From the NCBI GenBank assembly GCA_024811115.1, contig JAKOGH010000110.1, positions 1-12,589 on the forward strand: a DNA stretch of 12,589 bases. The letters run 5' to 3'. The DNA is from Terana coerulea (Eukaryota > Basidiomycota > Agaricomycetes > Polyporales > Phanerochaetaceae). Under the pieces are notes generated by a model. It was not told where the DNA came from. It did no database searches and saw nothing but the letters and a program-made list of their open reading frames with translations. Both the position numbers and the translations under genes were made by a program. Of this stretch, positions 1-8,001 are shown piece by piece. The first letter of the stretch is position 1; every line of letters starts with the position of its first letter.

Positions 1-500
1 TCTGGTCCCACTCCTGATCAGACATGTTACGGAAGCTAGCACAGCCAAGGATGAGCATGGACCGAATACGGGGCTTCTCACGGCAGAACTCACTTCTTGT
101 CGCGTAGGATGCCCGCATTGTTGATGAGAACGTGGACACCACCGAAGCTGTCCAGGGCTGTTTGTATGACAGCAGCACCGTCCGTGACGGACGATGAGTT
201 CACAACGGCTTTGCCGCCAGCTGTAGGAACATGTCTTGGCGTCATGGGCAGATGTAGAAGACAACTGGGGTACATGCGAACCTTGGCGAATCTCATCAAC
301 GACCTTCTGAGCTGCCGCTGCATTGAAGTCGTTCACTACGACATTCGCGCCCCTTGATGCGTAAAGCAGAGAATACCTGCAGAGGGAAGTGTCTAGAACC
401 CACTTTCAGTGGTTTAAGCGTTGGTGGTAACTCACGACTTCCCGAGACCGCCACCTGCACCCGTCACGATGACAGTGAGTCCTTCAAAAGACAGAGACAT
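1..500 (-). CDS. fox2: Peroxisomal multifunctional beta-oxidation enzyme (hydratase-dehydrogenase-epimerase), N-terminal part, cut by window edge
   Basis: Four exons on the minus strand (500-436, 376-282, 220-94, 35-1) joined by GT-AG introns of 59, 61 and 58 nt give a continuous 107-residue start of a short-chain dehydrogenase. Visible motifs are the cofactor-binding glycine motif TGAGGGLG (residues 13-20), the strand-end Asp in NVVVND (residues 33-38), NNAG (87-90) and the following [17 protein letters not shown]. This last block is characteristic of the tandem (3R)-hydroxyacyl-CoA dehydrogenase domains of fungal Fox2 and animal MFE-2. By family knowledge the enzyme hydrates and dehydrogenates enoyl-CoA in peroxisomes. 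The start at 500 is the first ATG in frame and gives the usual MSLSFEG-type beginning just ahead of the first beta strand. The second dehydrogenase, the hydratase domain and the peroxisomal targeting tail would lie beyond position 1. The gene is divergently oriented to the small-gene cluster. No defect is seen in this part. Confidence 0.93.
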
Positions 501-550
501 GTTGGGTTTATGGTGGTTGTGGTCGAGAGTGGTGGTCGTCGACGTCCAAG

Positions 551-560
551 TCTTATACCG
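551..560 (-). promoter_or_regulatory. TATA-like element upstream of fox2
   Basis: On the minus strand this reads GGTATAAGA, about 55 nt upstream of the fox2 ATG at 500. The distance suits a core promoter with a short leader. An E-box core CACGTG lies further upstream at 651-656. Both assignments rest on short motifs only. Confidence 0.4.
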
Positions 561-1359
561 AACGCGGTGGTTGTCTGAGATATTGTGATACTTTCACTGG
601 CATGTGATTACTGCCACCTCTGATCCCACTCGTCCCCAAATGGCAGCTCTCACGTGGCAGCAGGAGGCGCGTTTCAAGCTCCTTTCAAGTTGGGTTGCAG
701 TACACACCCGCGGCCTAAGGGTACGCCCATACTCCTTACTCCTTAGTCCACATACGTACTGTCCATCTGGAAAATGAAGTCACATCTCACTCGCTTCTCC
801 GGTACCGCTCTTTGCTTGCGTTTATACTGGTAATAATCGGCAATTCTGTTCGGAAGCGCGCTTTCTATCCATTTCAACACCGACAGCTGGCGAGAATAAA
901 GCATGAACCAGGCTTGACCTCTCGCTGAACGTCAATCATCAGTTGGCGGAGAGACTGCCTCTACTCCCTCGCTTACCGTTGAGCCCGCTACCCCCGCGCA
1001 TTAGCGACTAGTCGAAGATGATATCCTTGGTTTGATGCAACAGGGGAGCAGCGCCGGTTTCATAGTGAGGTAAGTATGGAGGTCCTGGAGGCGGTGAGTA
1101 ACTTTCTCCGTACCTACCCGTCGACTTATTTATCAATACAATTTTGATATTCAACATTCAAGCCGATTATGCGACCACTGCATTGTCATTGCAAGATAGT
1201 ACGCATCTTCTTCGGCATGATAGACACTCGTAAAAACGAATGGGCTATCTCTCTACGGTAGTATTCCTGTACGTATATCATGCGCTAGCTCCCACGAATC
1301 GCGGAAGCGACTGCCCCTCTTAGGCTTCACACACCCTCACACATTTAACGCCGCTCAAC
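561..1359. other. Intergenic region upstream of fox2 and copy A
   Basis: About 800 nt without a defensible gene on either strand. It must hold the fox2 regulatory region on its left side. The rest shows no open frame above background, no RNA gene and no repeat that I can see. Confidence 0.5.
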
Positions 1360-1581
1360 TTCGTCGTCTCACGAGGACCAAAACCCTTTCCAGATATCAT
1401 ACTCTCAGGTACAGCATCTCAGTCGCCAACTTCGACTTCGTCGCGCTCATCGGAGCATCGATGCAGCCGATAGCCCAGAGGCACTCAAGATGCATACGGA
1501 CGAAGCCGTGACTACATGCACAACGGCGTAGAAAAAGAGGCGCATCAGCTCAGGACTATTGACAGCAAGACCCATCTTAGT
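1360..1581 (+). repeat. Duplicated promoter/upstream block, copy A
   Basis: This block matches 3095-3351 over most of its length. Clear anchors are the stretches ACCCTTTCCA, TCAGGTACAGCATCTCAG and, further on, GGCA-TC-AGATGCA. Both blocks end at the start codon of a related small gene, so the duplication carried promoter and gene together. The position equivalent to the TATA box of gene C reads TAGAAAAA here (1529-1536), 53 nt before the ATG, so the core promoter looks degraded. The reverse strand of both blocks holds a same-length open frame, 1549-1397 here (see findings). Confidence 0.75.
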
Positions 1582-1776
1582 ATGTCTAACGAATTTGCTT
1601 GGGCCGTAACTGTTCCCGATGGCAAAGGGGGCTGGACAGTATGTTCCTTGTCTATTTTCGCCCGTGATACTGCGCCCAACTGAGATGCTTTTGTGCAGAT
1701 CCTCAAACCCTGCATCCTCTCCGACTGCGTTCTGACAGTCACGGCAGTGAAGGTTCGTCCATGCTGCAGAGTATAG
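1582..1776 (+). pseudogene. Truncated copy A of the cysteine-pair small-protein family
   Basis: Exon 1 (1582-1638, 19 codons) starts MSNEFAWAVT and ends at a GTATGT donor. A 60-nt intron ends in TTGTGCAG, and exon 2 (1699-1776) continues ILKPCILSDCVLTVT. Both exons align codon for codon with gene C, including intron position and phase 0. A run of 21 nt (TGCATCCTCTCCGACTGCGTT, positions 1711-1731) is identical in gene C. The copy then fails. Where gene C has the first zinc-type pair CPYCG, this one reads RPCCR and stops at TAG (1774-1776). The predicted product is only 44 residues and lacks the rest of the domain. It could still be expressed as a short peptide, but a degraded TATA and lost cysteines favour a decayed copy. 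Function unknown. Confidence 0.6.
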
Positions 1777-2017
1777 CGCATATTCTCACAACCTGTGACC
1801 CCGTAGTTGCTTATCCAGTATCGCAGATCATCGTGGACCCTTGGGCAAAGTCACGCCTATAGTATCCCGTGCCGGCACTACGTGTGGCCAGACCGTTCGC
1901 TGGTCTTGGTGTTGTTGACGGGACTGGAGATCATCGCGTGTATCGGCCTGTCCGCGCGCTGTCAGACACACCCACGGCAGCTGTGTATACTGCATCCGCC
2001 TCAAACTCTGTTGTCTC

Positions 2018-2690
2018 ATGACGCACCCTCGAGTTCGGAACAATGTCTGTAACGCTCAGGTTCAAGATAAAGTCGAGTACAACGGCGCGTTCCATGGGGG
2101 AATTCCAACCCTCTGTTTCCCTGCGAGTTGCGGCGAGATGACGGTACGTCGGCCAAGTCCATCGAAGGGCTGTCTGACGCAACGAATGTTTGATATAGCT
2201 CTCTTGCATTATCGCTGACTGCGTACTGAAGACCAAGCCCATGTGTCCTTCCTGCGGAGATGTCAAAGACACAGATGTCACGCTCGAGCCGGAGGTGAAG
2301 CTAATGACGGACACCAACAGTAGCACGGTGACCACGACCAAAGCGGAGGTCAAAGTCAAAGAGGAGGTGCTCCTGGCAACTGCCAATCGCAAAAATAACG
2401 TGGTGCTGTCCACGGAGTTGGTAGAGCGTGTCGAGGGAGCTGCCGAAAGCGATGGGGATAGCAGTGGCGGGAATAGTACAAGCTCGTCTGAGGCGAAATC
2501 CTCGCCACCGATTGCCACGGGTTATGTCATCGCAGGGGTGGGTATAGCGGTGGTGGAATGCAGCAAAGGCAGCTGCAAGCGCAAATTTCTGCTTACCGCA
2601 ACTGTGTCGTTGACCGCGGCAGACGCACGCCCCGTGAAGTCCGAGTCTACGAAGAGCTCTTCAAGCTCTACAGGAACCTCTACGAGCTGA
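2018..2690 (+). CDS. Gene B, cysteine-pair family protein of unknown function (205 aa)
   Basis: I do not recognise this family. The model has exon 1 at 2018-2143 (42 codons), a 55-nt intron (GTACGT donor, CTGAC branch-like site, ATATAG acceptor) and exon 2 at 2199-2690. Exon 2 is well supported because it aligns in frame with gene C: CIIADCVL matches CILSDCVL, CPSCGD (Cys58, Cys61) matches CPYCGA, and CSKGSCKRKF (Cys163, Cys168) matches CSECKKKF. These paired cysteines with a basic-aromatic follow-up suggest a zinc-ribbon-like or disulfide-bonded fold; this is inference. Between the pairs lies a long acidic, Ser/Thr/Val-rich linker, and the tail is almost pure Ser/Thr. There is no membrane segment. 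Exon 1 does not resemble the first exon of A or C, so the true 5' end is uncertain. An intron begins one base after the stop. Confidence 0.65.
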
Positions 2691-2691
2691 A

Positions 2692-2747
2692 GTGAGCTCC
2701 TCATCACGTCCTTACTTCAGCAATCACTGACGTTGTCAACATCATAG
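2692..2747 (+). other. Probable 3'-UTR intron of gene B
   Basis: GTGAGC donor directly after the stop codon (one base apart), CACTGAC branch-like site at about 2725-2731 and ATCATAG acceptor, 56 nt in all, the size typical of introns in this window. Gene C has a counterpart at 3830-3891. If used in another frame it would extend a different open reading frame (see findings). Confidence 0.5.
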
Positions 2748-3094
2748 TGTGAGGAAGTCGGTGAAAATAGACAACTTGAAGGTCGAAGTGCCAGCTGCTA
2801 AGTCTGCATGCATGTAAATCCGTCATTCATCATATCATTTGTCGATTTTTCAATGACTTCACTTTGAAAAACTGTGACATATAGGATCAAATGCAATTAT
2901 TCGGCCGCTCAGTTCTTGAGCTTGGCCGCTTGGTGATCACAAGATGTACTATGTGTCCTTTGGCATCATACACGCGCGCCAACTCGCAGGAGCTCATATC
3001 TTTACGGCAGTACGTGGGTGCATGCTCAAGATGTCACTTGAGCCGCCGAAATAGCTGTCCCTTTTAGGTTGAAAGCATTCAATGGCATGCTGCT
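2748..3094. other. Region between genes B and C
   Basis: AT-richer spacer with a TTTTTC tract. Downstream of the putative intron acceptor lies a short segment (about 2769-2808) that resembles the segment after the gene C 3' intron (3891-3930) at roughly 23 of 40 positions. Nothing else is recognisable on either strand. Confidence 0.4.
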
Positions 3095-3351
3095 TCGCCA
3101 TACCACGAGGCCCAAGACCCTTTCCAAATGTCATGCTTTCAGGTACAGCATCTCAGCCATCAGCTTCGCCATTCTCTCGTTCACCGGAGTTCTAGTACGC
3201 CTGATAGTCTTAAGGCATTCGAGATGCACGAAGACATCGCTCACATGAAGCTGTGTGTACAACACACTCACTGCTACTGGCGCTCACCGCGCCGTATAAA
3301 GGGCCCCCCTGTTATCTCACGCTGCTCAACCACAAGACATATTTTCTCATC
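3095..3351 (+). repeat. Duplicated promoter/upstream block, copy C
   Basis: Counterpart of 1360-1581, directly upstream of gene C. Homology runs from about ACCACGAGGCCCAAGACCC to the region of the TATA box. The reverse strand holds an open frame 3283-3131 of the same length (50 codons plus TGA) as the one in copy A. Confidence 0.75.
3295..3300 (+). promoter_or_regulatory. TATA box of gene C
   Basis: TATAAA within GCCGTATAAAGGGC, 57 nt before the gene C start codon, a good spacing for a fungal core promoter. The paralogous site in copy A is altered to TAGAAAAA. Confidence 0.6.
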
Positions 3352-3803
3352 ATGTCATACGAGTTTTCATGGGCCGTGACTATACCCAATGGTAAAGGTG
3401 GTCATGATGTATGCCCTTTGTCTATGCCTGCTCATGATATTGCAGTGTGCTTACCTCAGGTGTTCTTCAGATCATCAGGCCTTGCATCCTCTCCGACTGC
3501 GTTTTAACGGTGACGATGGTGAAATGTCCATACTGTGGAGCACCCCAGGGCGTGGAAATCAGTTTCGCGGACTCTACCGATACCACTTTCGAGGACCCCA
3601 TTGATACCACAACCGAGCCGCGAAGGGATAATAGTATCGTCTCCAGCGAATCCAAGGGGACCACCGTGACCTGCTCGGAATGTAAGAAGAAGTTTAGAGT
3701 GTTTGCCCTACTCCTGGTGAGGGTGGAGAAGGCCGATGACTTGAATACCGAGAAGACCGACACCGAGAAGTGCGATTCCGAGACAAGCGATTCTGGGTCA
3801 TAG
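3352..3803 (+). CDS. Gene C, cysteine-pair family protein of unknown function (129 aa)
   Basis: Exon 1 (3352-3408) encodes 19 residues beginning MSYEFSWAVTIP. A 62-nt intron (GTATGC donor, TTCTTCAG acceptor) leads to exon 2 (3471-3803). The start is supported by the paralogous start in copy A, which has the same exon 1 length and splice phase. Visible features are CILSDC (Cys24, Cys29), the first pair CPYCG (Cys38, Cys41), a 45-residue acidic and Thr/Asp-rich spacer, the second pair CSECKKKF (Cys87, Cys90), a hydrophobic strand (FALLLVRV) and an acidic Glu/Thr/Ser/Asp tail. The CxxCG plus CxxC-KKKF layout resembles a zinc ribbon, which is inference; I cannot name the family. No signal peptide or membrane helix is present. 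It is the most intact member of the local family, with its own TATA box. An intron seems to follow the stop. Confidence 0.75.
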
Positions 3804-3829
3804 CTAGGAGTGAAATTCAAGTCGCGCAG

Positions 3830-3891
3830 GTATGTTTCTGAACCAACTTTACGCTGTCAAGCTGTGATTGTTGACACCCTACGCGACGCAG
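3830..3891 (+). other. Probable 3'-UTR intron of gene C
   Basis: CAG|GTATGT donor, TTGAC branch-like site and GACGCAG acceptor, 62 nt. It begins 26 nt after the stop, close enough to escape the usual nonsense-mediated decay distance rule. It matches in position the intron after gene B. Confidence 0.5.
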
Positions 3892-4194
3892 TAGACAATG
3901 CCAAACATGAAGTAGCGGCATTCAAGTGTGATTGGGGGCACTGCGATAGCAGCTTCATACGTCGGCTCGAGTTTCTGCGCTAAAAGAGATTGATAATGTA
4001 TGAGGTTAGCATACGAATGGGATTTGCTCTCATAAATGCATTCCACTAGGTGCGACTCCTCTTATTGACCTCAGGCTTGTTAAACTGCTGGAACGCATCT
4101 CATCTGGCTCATTCACGCTGCGAGAAAAAGCGCGCTTCTCTGAACAAGAGATCAGCCCACTGTCAGCACAGCAACACTTCCCTGTATCCAGATG
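3892..4194. other. Downstream part of gene C and spacer
   Basis: Right after the intron acceptor, one frame reads VDNAKHEV and stays open to a TAA near 3982. The matching segment after gene B's intron reads IDNLKVEV. In gene C this frame is not joined to an open upstream frame, so I treat it as transcript tail or former coding sequence. The remainder shows nothing clear. Confidence 0.35.
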
Positions 4195-4305
4195 CGGCGT
4201 CTCGGTCAGACTCTATCGGCGGCCAAGGCGAGGTGCTCCTGGCAGCAGCTCACTGCAGGAACATCGCGGTGCTGTCAATTATGTTGGTGGAGATGATCAC
4301 TCTGT
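4195..4305 (+). pseudogene. Decayed fragment D of the cysteine-pair family
   Basis: Positions about 4228-4300 resemble 2360-2435 of gene B, including the exact 15-mer GAGGTGCTCCTGGCA and then GTGGTGCTGTC-like and TTGGTGGAG-like blocks. The translations EVLLAAAHCRNIAVLS and EVLLATANRKNNVVLS align without gaps. Only the linker part of the family is present; both cysteine pairs are missing. I therefore read it as a remnant of a further copy rather than a gene. The open frame around it (4050-4406) is partly incidental. Confidence 0.55.
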
Positions 4306-4432
4306 ATTATCCGTCCCGTTGTAAACGGTTCCTGGGCGGTCCTATGGCAATCCTATTGGTATCTGGGTCGGCTTTCGAGCCGAGAGGTAGTTCACGTAAG
4401 TATTGAATCGGTCATCGTTGACGCGTGGCGCC

Positions 4433-4520
4433 TGATTTTGTCCACCACGGCATGAGTGAAATGGCGGTCGTGTAGCACCCCAAGAGGGGCGCGAAAGTCG
4501 AACGCCTGACACGGACCGAC
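4433..4520 (+). repeat. Left arm of an inverted-repeat element
   Basis: The reverse complement of 4472-4517 closely matches 4887-4930 (shared core CGACTTTCG, then CCCCTCTTG and the TAGCACC block). The outer part (4436-4461) is a weakened hairpin (TTTTGTCC...GAGTGAAA) whose intact form is in the right arm. Confidence 0.5.
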
Positions 4521-4882
4521 CTTTGCGATCAAAATACCTATAGCGCCTCGACAACTCCTCCGTTCGGCATAAAAAGTATATGGACGTGTCCGTAAGTAGC
4601 ACAAATAGGACCGGTCGTGTATAACAGAATTACGAAAAGTGCAATGCTTGAGTCTGTAGAAGCGAAATACCCACGGCTGCGCCACACATCAAAATCTCCT
4701 GTCCAAATCGGGAAAAGAAGTTTTGCGAACAACTCGTCGAGGCCTCCCTGTAGACTCATAATTTTGTCATATTCAGATAGCCAGACATCGATAATAGGGC
4801 GCTTTGTGAAGTTCCGAAGGCGAACGGATGAGAACTCGTTGAGCTATAACCCCATCAAGTTGGTGTCTCTCGTGGCAAATTG

Positions 4883-5007
4883 GAGGTGCGTGTCGGGCGC
4901 TCGACTTTCGCCCCCTCTTGTAGCACCCAGTCTCATCCAACATGGCCTGGATGAAATGGCGGACGTACAGCGTCTAATTTCGCCCACCACGGCGCGGGCG
5001 AAACGAC
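4883..5007 (-). repeat. Right arm of the inverted-repeat element
   Basis: Matches the left arm in reverse orientation. It carries a perfect 8-bp hairpin, TTTCGCCC (4978-4985) with GGGCGAAA (4996-5003), and a second small one, CATCCA with TGGATG, near 4935-4954. Confidence 0.5.
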
Positions 5008-5381
5008 GAACATGCTTGGGCGCAGGACGCTATAGATCACTCTGGTGCAGAAAATATGTGAATTGGAGTCATTGACGCCAACGGTAGAGCAACGACGACG
5101 AGTAGGTAGAGATACAGGATTGCCGTGTGTTCGTTGGTGCCCTCCTGTAGATAGGTAGATCAAGCGCCTACACATGCGTGAAGGCGGCCTAAGATACTGA
5201 AAAAATTAGGTAAGCCACTCGCTTGGTTTTCGACAACTCCCTGTCGCGGGAGTATATGCGCATCTGTTCATCGGCATTCCCGTGAAAGATGGCGTAACCA
5301 AGCGTTTACGAAGACATGAGCGGGGGCTCACGACGCGAACTTCGAGCAATGGGATGTGGGGTTATGTTGAGGTTGTGTTCG
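5008..5381. other. Spacer 3' of dbp6
   Basis: No gene supported. A small hairpin ACTCCC...GGGAGT lies near 5237-5254. The open frames here are explained as shadows of the dbp6 3' end or as chance. Confidence 0.4.
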
Positions 5382-8001
5382 TTATCTTGCGTAGGCATCC
5401 TTGAGTCGCCCAAGCGCATCCTACAACGAGACGCGATGAATGAACGGCACAGGAGCGCATACACAATGGCGCACCTCGTAGTCAGGCCCAAGCGGAGCTA
5501 GTTCGCTTTCTGAGACTTTTATGCGCTTGACCGCACTGAGATGGTTCGCTTCCTTCAAAATATTTTTGAAGTAGCGCGCCTAAGATAGTGCTGGTGAGGC
5601 ATCGTCATATGCGAGAAATGCGGGCTCTCTTACTTCTTGTTCCTCGACCAAGGTCCAGGCATCGCCGGCGCGCCCAGCGCGGGCGGTCCGCCCGACTCGG
5701 TGGACATATTTCCGCATGTCAACGGGAGCGTCGTAGCTGACCACATGGGAGACATGACTGATGTCGATTCCGCGCGAAATGAGATCTGAACAAACGAGGC
5801 TACACAACGTGAAACGAGGCGTAAGCAAGCGTACACACGACGCCAAAACTCCGGAAACATACATGTGAATTTCCTGATTCTTGAACTTGTCGAGGATCTC
5901 CTTTCGCGCGCTGGGGCGAGATCACTGGAGTACGCACGCAGGACGATTGCGGAGCCCTGCGGCCCGCGCTTCGTGCGGCTGTTCTCGAAGAATTCGAACA
6001 GTTTTACTAGGCGGGTTGTTGATTCAGCGGACTTGGTGAAGACGAGGGCGTTCCTGACGCCGTGTGCATGTACCAGATGAAACAACATCAAGGGTTTCTG
6101 AGAAGACTCGCAGACGATCATATGCTCCTGAATTTCCAATACATGAGCCGCGATTCCAAAGGCAGCGGCGCTGTTCCACTCACCGATAGCGTGACTGGCA
6201 TGCTGAACTTCTCCATGACAAGGTCAAGTACGCCTTCTTCTTGCGTAATCGCTTCCTGCGCAGCCCCTTGCACTACGAAGTACTTTGGATCCTTCAAATT
6301 CAAGGCTGCTATCTTGGAGGGGTCTCTCGTCAAGGTGGCCGAGAAAAGGAGTTTCTGACATGATGTTTCTCTTTGCTCATCGAGGTCGGTGTGGAGAAGA
6401 GATGACCCATGCAGCAGCGGCAGGAACGCAGGCGCAAGACCATCATGATTCGGAACACGAATTTGCTCAGTTGATGTGGCGTCATGGGCAGCGAGAGAAA
6501 CAGTTGGGTTGGAAGCTGGTTTCGTGGCGGACAACACGTGAGCTAGCCAGTCTTGAAAAGACTGAGCGAGCAGTCTGTCCGCCTCATCTATAACCTATTG
6601 CCTCATTATTCGTAGTCAGTGGCTGGACAACTTGCTTTCGAAGGAACGTGCACTCACAAGAAACCGCAGGTGCTGTAGCGAAAAGTTTGGTGTTCCAGTA
6701 AGATGATCAATAAGCCGCCCAGGCGTGCAGATTAAGATGTCGACTTTGCTCGATCCACCCAGGAAGCTGCAAATATTCAGTCCGGCGCATATAGCCATCA
6801 ACAAATCTCGGAACGCACTGAAGGGACCGGTCCGCCACTAGCTGCGCTTGTTCATGTGCAAATGAGTGCTGTCCTGTGGCAGTTCCAATCTAAACACGCT
6901 GAGACAAAAATTATGTTCCACACAGTACGGCTTACCTTCAACCCACGACCCTTAGCTACTGCCTCGAAGGTTTCGCGTACCTGAGTAACCAGATCCCGTG
7001 TAGGAAGCACGATAAGCGCGCGCAAACGAGTGACCACACGAGACGATAGCAGCTAAGCGAAGAGCTGTAATCAATTCAAGGCAATACAAATATCGCGGAT
7101 GTTCTACCTCCACTATTGGCAAAACGTATGCAAGGGTCTTGCCACTTCCAGTAGGTGCGGAGACACAGATATCTTGGGGTGGGTTGTAAGGAAGGTATAA
7201 CCGCCTTTGGCTCTTGCTTGATAATATGAAAGGTATAACCGCTGTCTGGACTACGCACGAAGTCAGATGCTGAGCCAGCTGACATAGCCACGGGGTACTA
7301 CGTACCGGCAAACAAATCAGTGATGCCCAATTCCTGTAGCCTTCTCCTTGTCCTCTCACTGAGCTCAAACTCCGGCGCATTGAGCTCTTCGGAGAGCAGC
7401 GGCACCGTCTGCCGAGGATCAACCAATTCAGCCTCGACGATTGCCTTGTCAAGACCTTGAAGTGCAAGGGTTATTTTCGAAGGAGCGTTTGGGCGGGATG
7501 GCAAAGGGAAGGAAGGCAATGCTGCTGGTGGAGTTGGTAGCCTTTGTGCGCTAGCAGAAACGGTTTTCGCGCTGTTGTGGTCGTTATCTGCGAGTGTCTC
7601 TTCCACAACATCCAGAGTTGCTGCCGGGTTCGCATCCACCTCTGGAGCCTCAGTCCTACGTCGTTTCTTTGGCCTATGGGCACCATCTAGGACAACCGGC
7701 TCCAGTTCGACCATGCTTTTTCTTTGTGCAACCGGTGAAGACGGTTCACTCGCCGGATTGAGCTCGCTATCCCCGTCTGACTCTGACCCATGAACATGGT
7801 TCCCAGTTGGCTTCTCCGACGACGCAGTGGTCCCTTTCCGCTGCTTGCGGCGCTGCTTCTTGGCTTTCAGATACCTTTGCTTGGCTTTTGTCTGTGGATA
7901 TGTGTCTACTCAGTGCCGACAGAGTTTTGGATATTCAATGCACATACTTTGGCAGCGCTACCCGATCCGCTCGCTGTAGCGTTCGTGTTGGCTAATGCCA
8001 T
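5382..8001 (-). CDS. dbp6: DEAD-box ATP-dependent RNA helicase, Dbp6/DDX51 type (about 685 aa)
   Basis: Eleven exons: 8001-7948, 7891-7306, 7250-7108, 7052-6936, 6889-6828, 6766-6658, 6594-6184, 6127-5863, 5799-5634, 5579-5475, 5420-5382; introns are 46-63 nt. By family, Dbp6 acts in the nucleolus in early 60S subunit assembly. Motifs in order: basic N-terminus ([17 protein letters not shown]), Q-region DLFAVQTAVIP, Walker A APTGSGKT (245-252), PTRD (278-281), GTATG, TPGR (335-338), DEAD (360-363), SAT (442-444), [16 protein letters not shown] (586-595), [10 protein letters not shown] (616-625). The roughly 75-residue insert between DEAD and SAT and the C-terminal [10 protein letters not shown] fit Dbp6/DDX51 rather than generic DEAD-box proteins. 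Exon 8 needs one extra base near 5899-5905: [10 protein letters not shown] is in one frame and [11 protein letters not shown] in the next. The start at 8001 gives [10 protein letters not shown] and is the least certain point. Confidence 0.93.
5899..5905 (-). other. dbp6: Single-base deletion (frameshift) in dbp6 exon 8
   Basis: On the minus strand GAAAGGAGATCCTCGAC follows APAR in frame 1. The conserved continuation E-I-L-D-K-F-K is read only one base later. Exon 8 is 265 nt, while phase matching to exon 9 (AT|C) needs 266. There is no intron that could absorb it. The site sits in short A and G runs. Confidence 0.8.

Larger units (their letters stand above)
4433..5007. mobile_element. Possible small non-autonomous or fold-back element
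   Basis: Two inverted arms of about 90 and 125 nt enclose about 360 nt without a convincing gene. The right arm has an extra internal stretch of about 45 nt. Short flanking similarity exists (GAATCGGTCATCGTTGACGC at 4405-4424 against GAATTGGAGTCATTGACGC near 5059), but I cannot identify a clean target-site duplication. No transposase is visible. The class is unknown. It could also be an ordinary diverged inverted duplication. Confidence 0.35.

Noticed and set aside
1931..2518. A 195-codon open frame on the minus strand.
   Set aside because: It is antisense to gene B; its Ser/Thr/Val/Leu-rich content mirrors the acidic Val/Thr linker codons, and gene B's frame is supported by homology to gene C.
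3128..3379. Plus-strand 83-codon frame upstream of gene C.
   Set aside because: It is not preserved in the duplicated block of copy A and runs through the TATA box; the antisense frame is the conserved one.
4538..4759. Minus-strand frame with hydrophobic stretches inside the inverted-repeat element, as a possible element-encoded protein.
   Set aside because: Only 73 codons, no recognisable transposase or other domain, and it ends within the left arm without relation to element structure.
4978..5010. A hairpin near an element end could mark a Helitron 3' terminus.
   Set aside because: No CTRR follows at the expected distance, no TC start is evident, and the inverted arms argue against that class.
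5895..5910. Programmed ribosomal frameshifting in dbp6.
   Set aside because: No slippery heptamer or following structure is seen, the family has no such mechanism, and other single-base losses occur in the window.
237..6491. A 15-mer, TGGCGTCATGGGCAG, occurs at 237-251 and 6477-6491.
   Set aside because: One copy is inside a fox2 intron and the other is in dbp6 coding sequence; the flanks share nothing, so chance is the simplest explanation.
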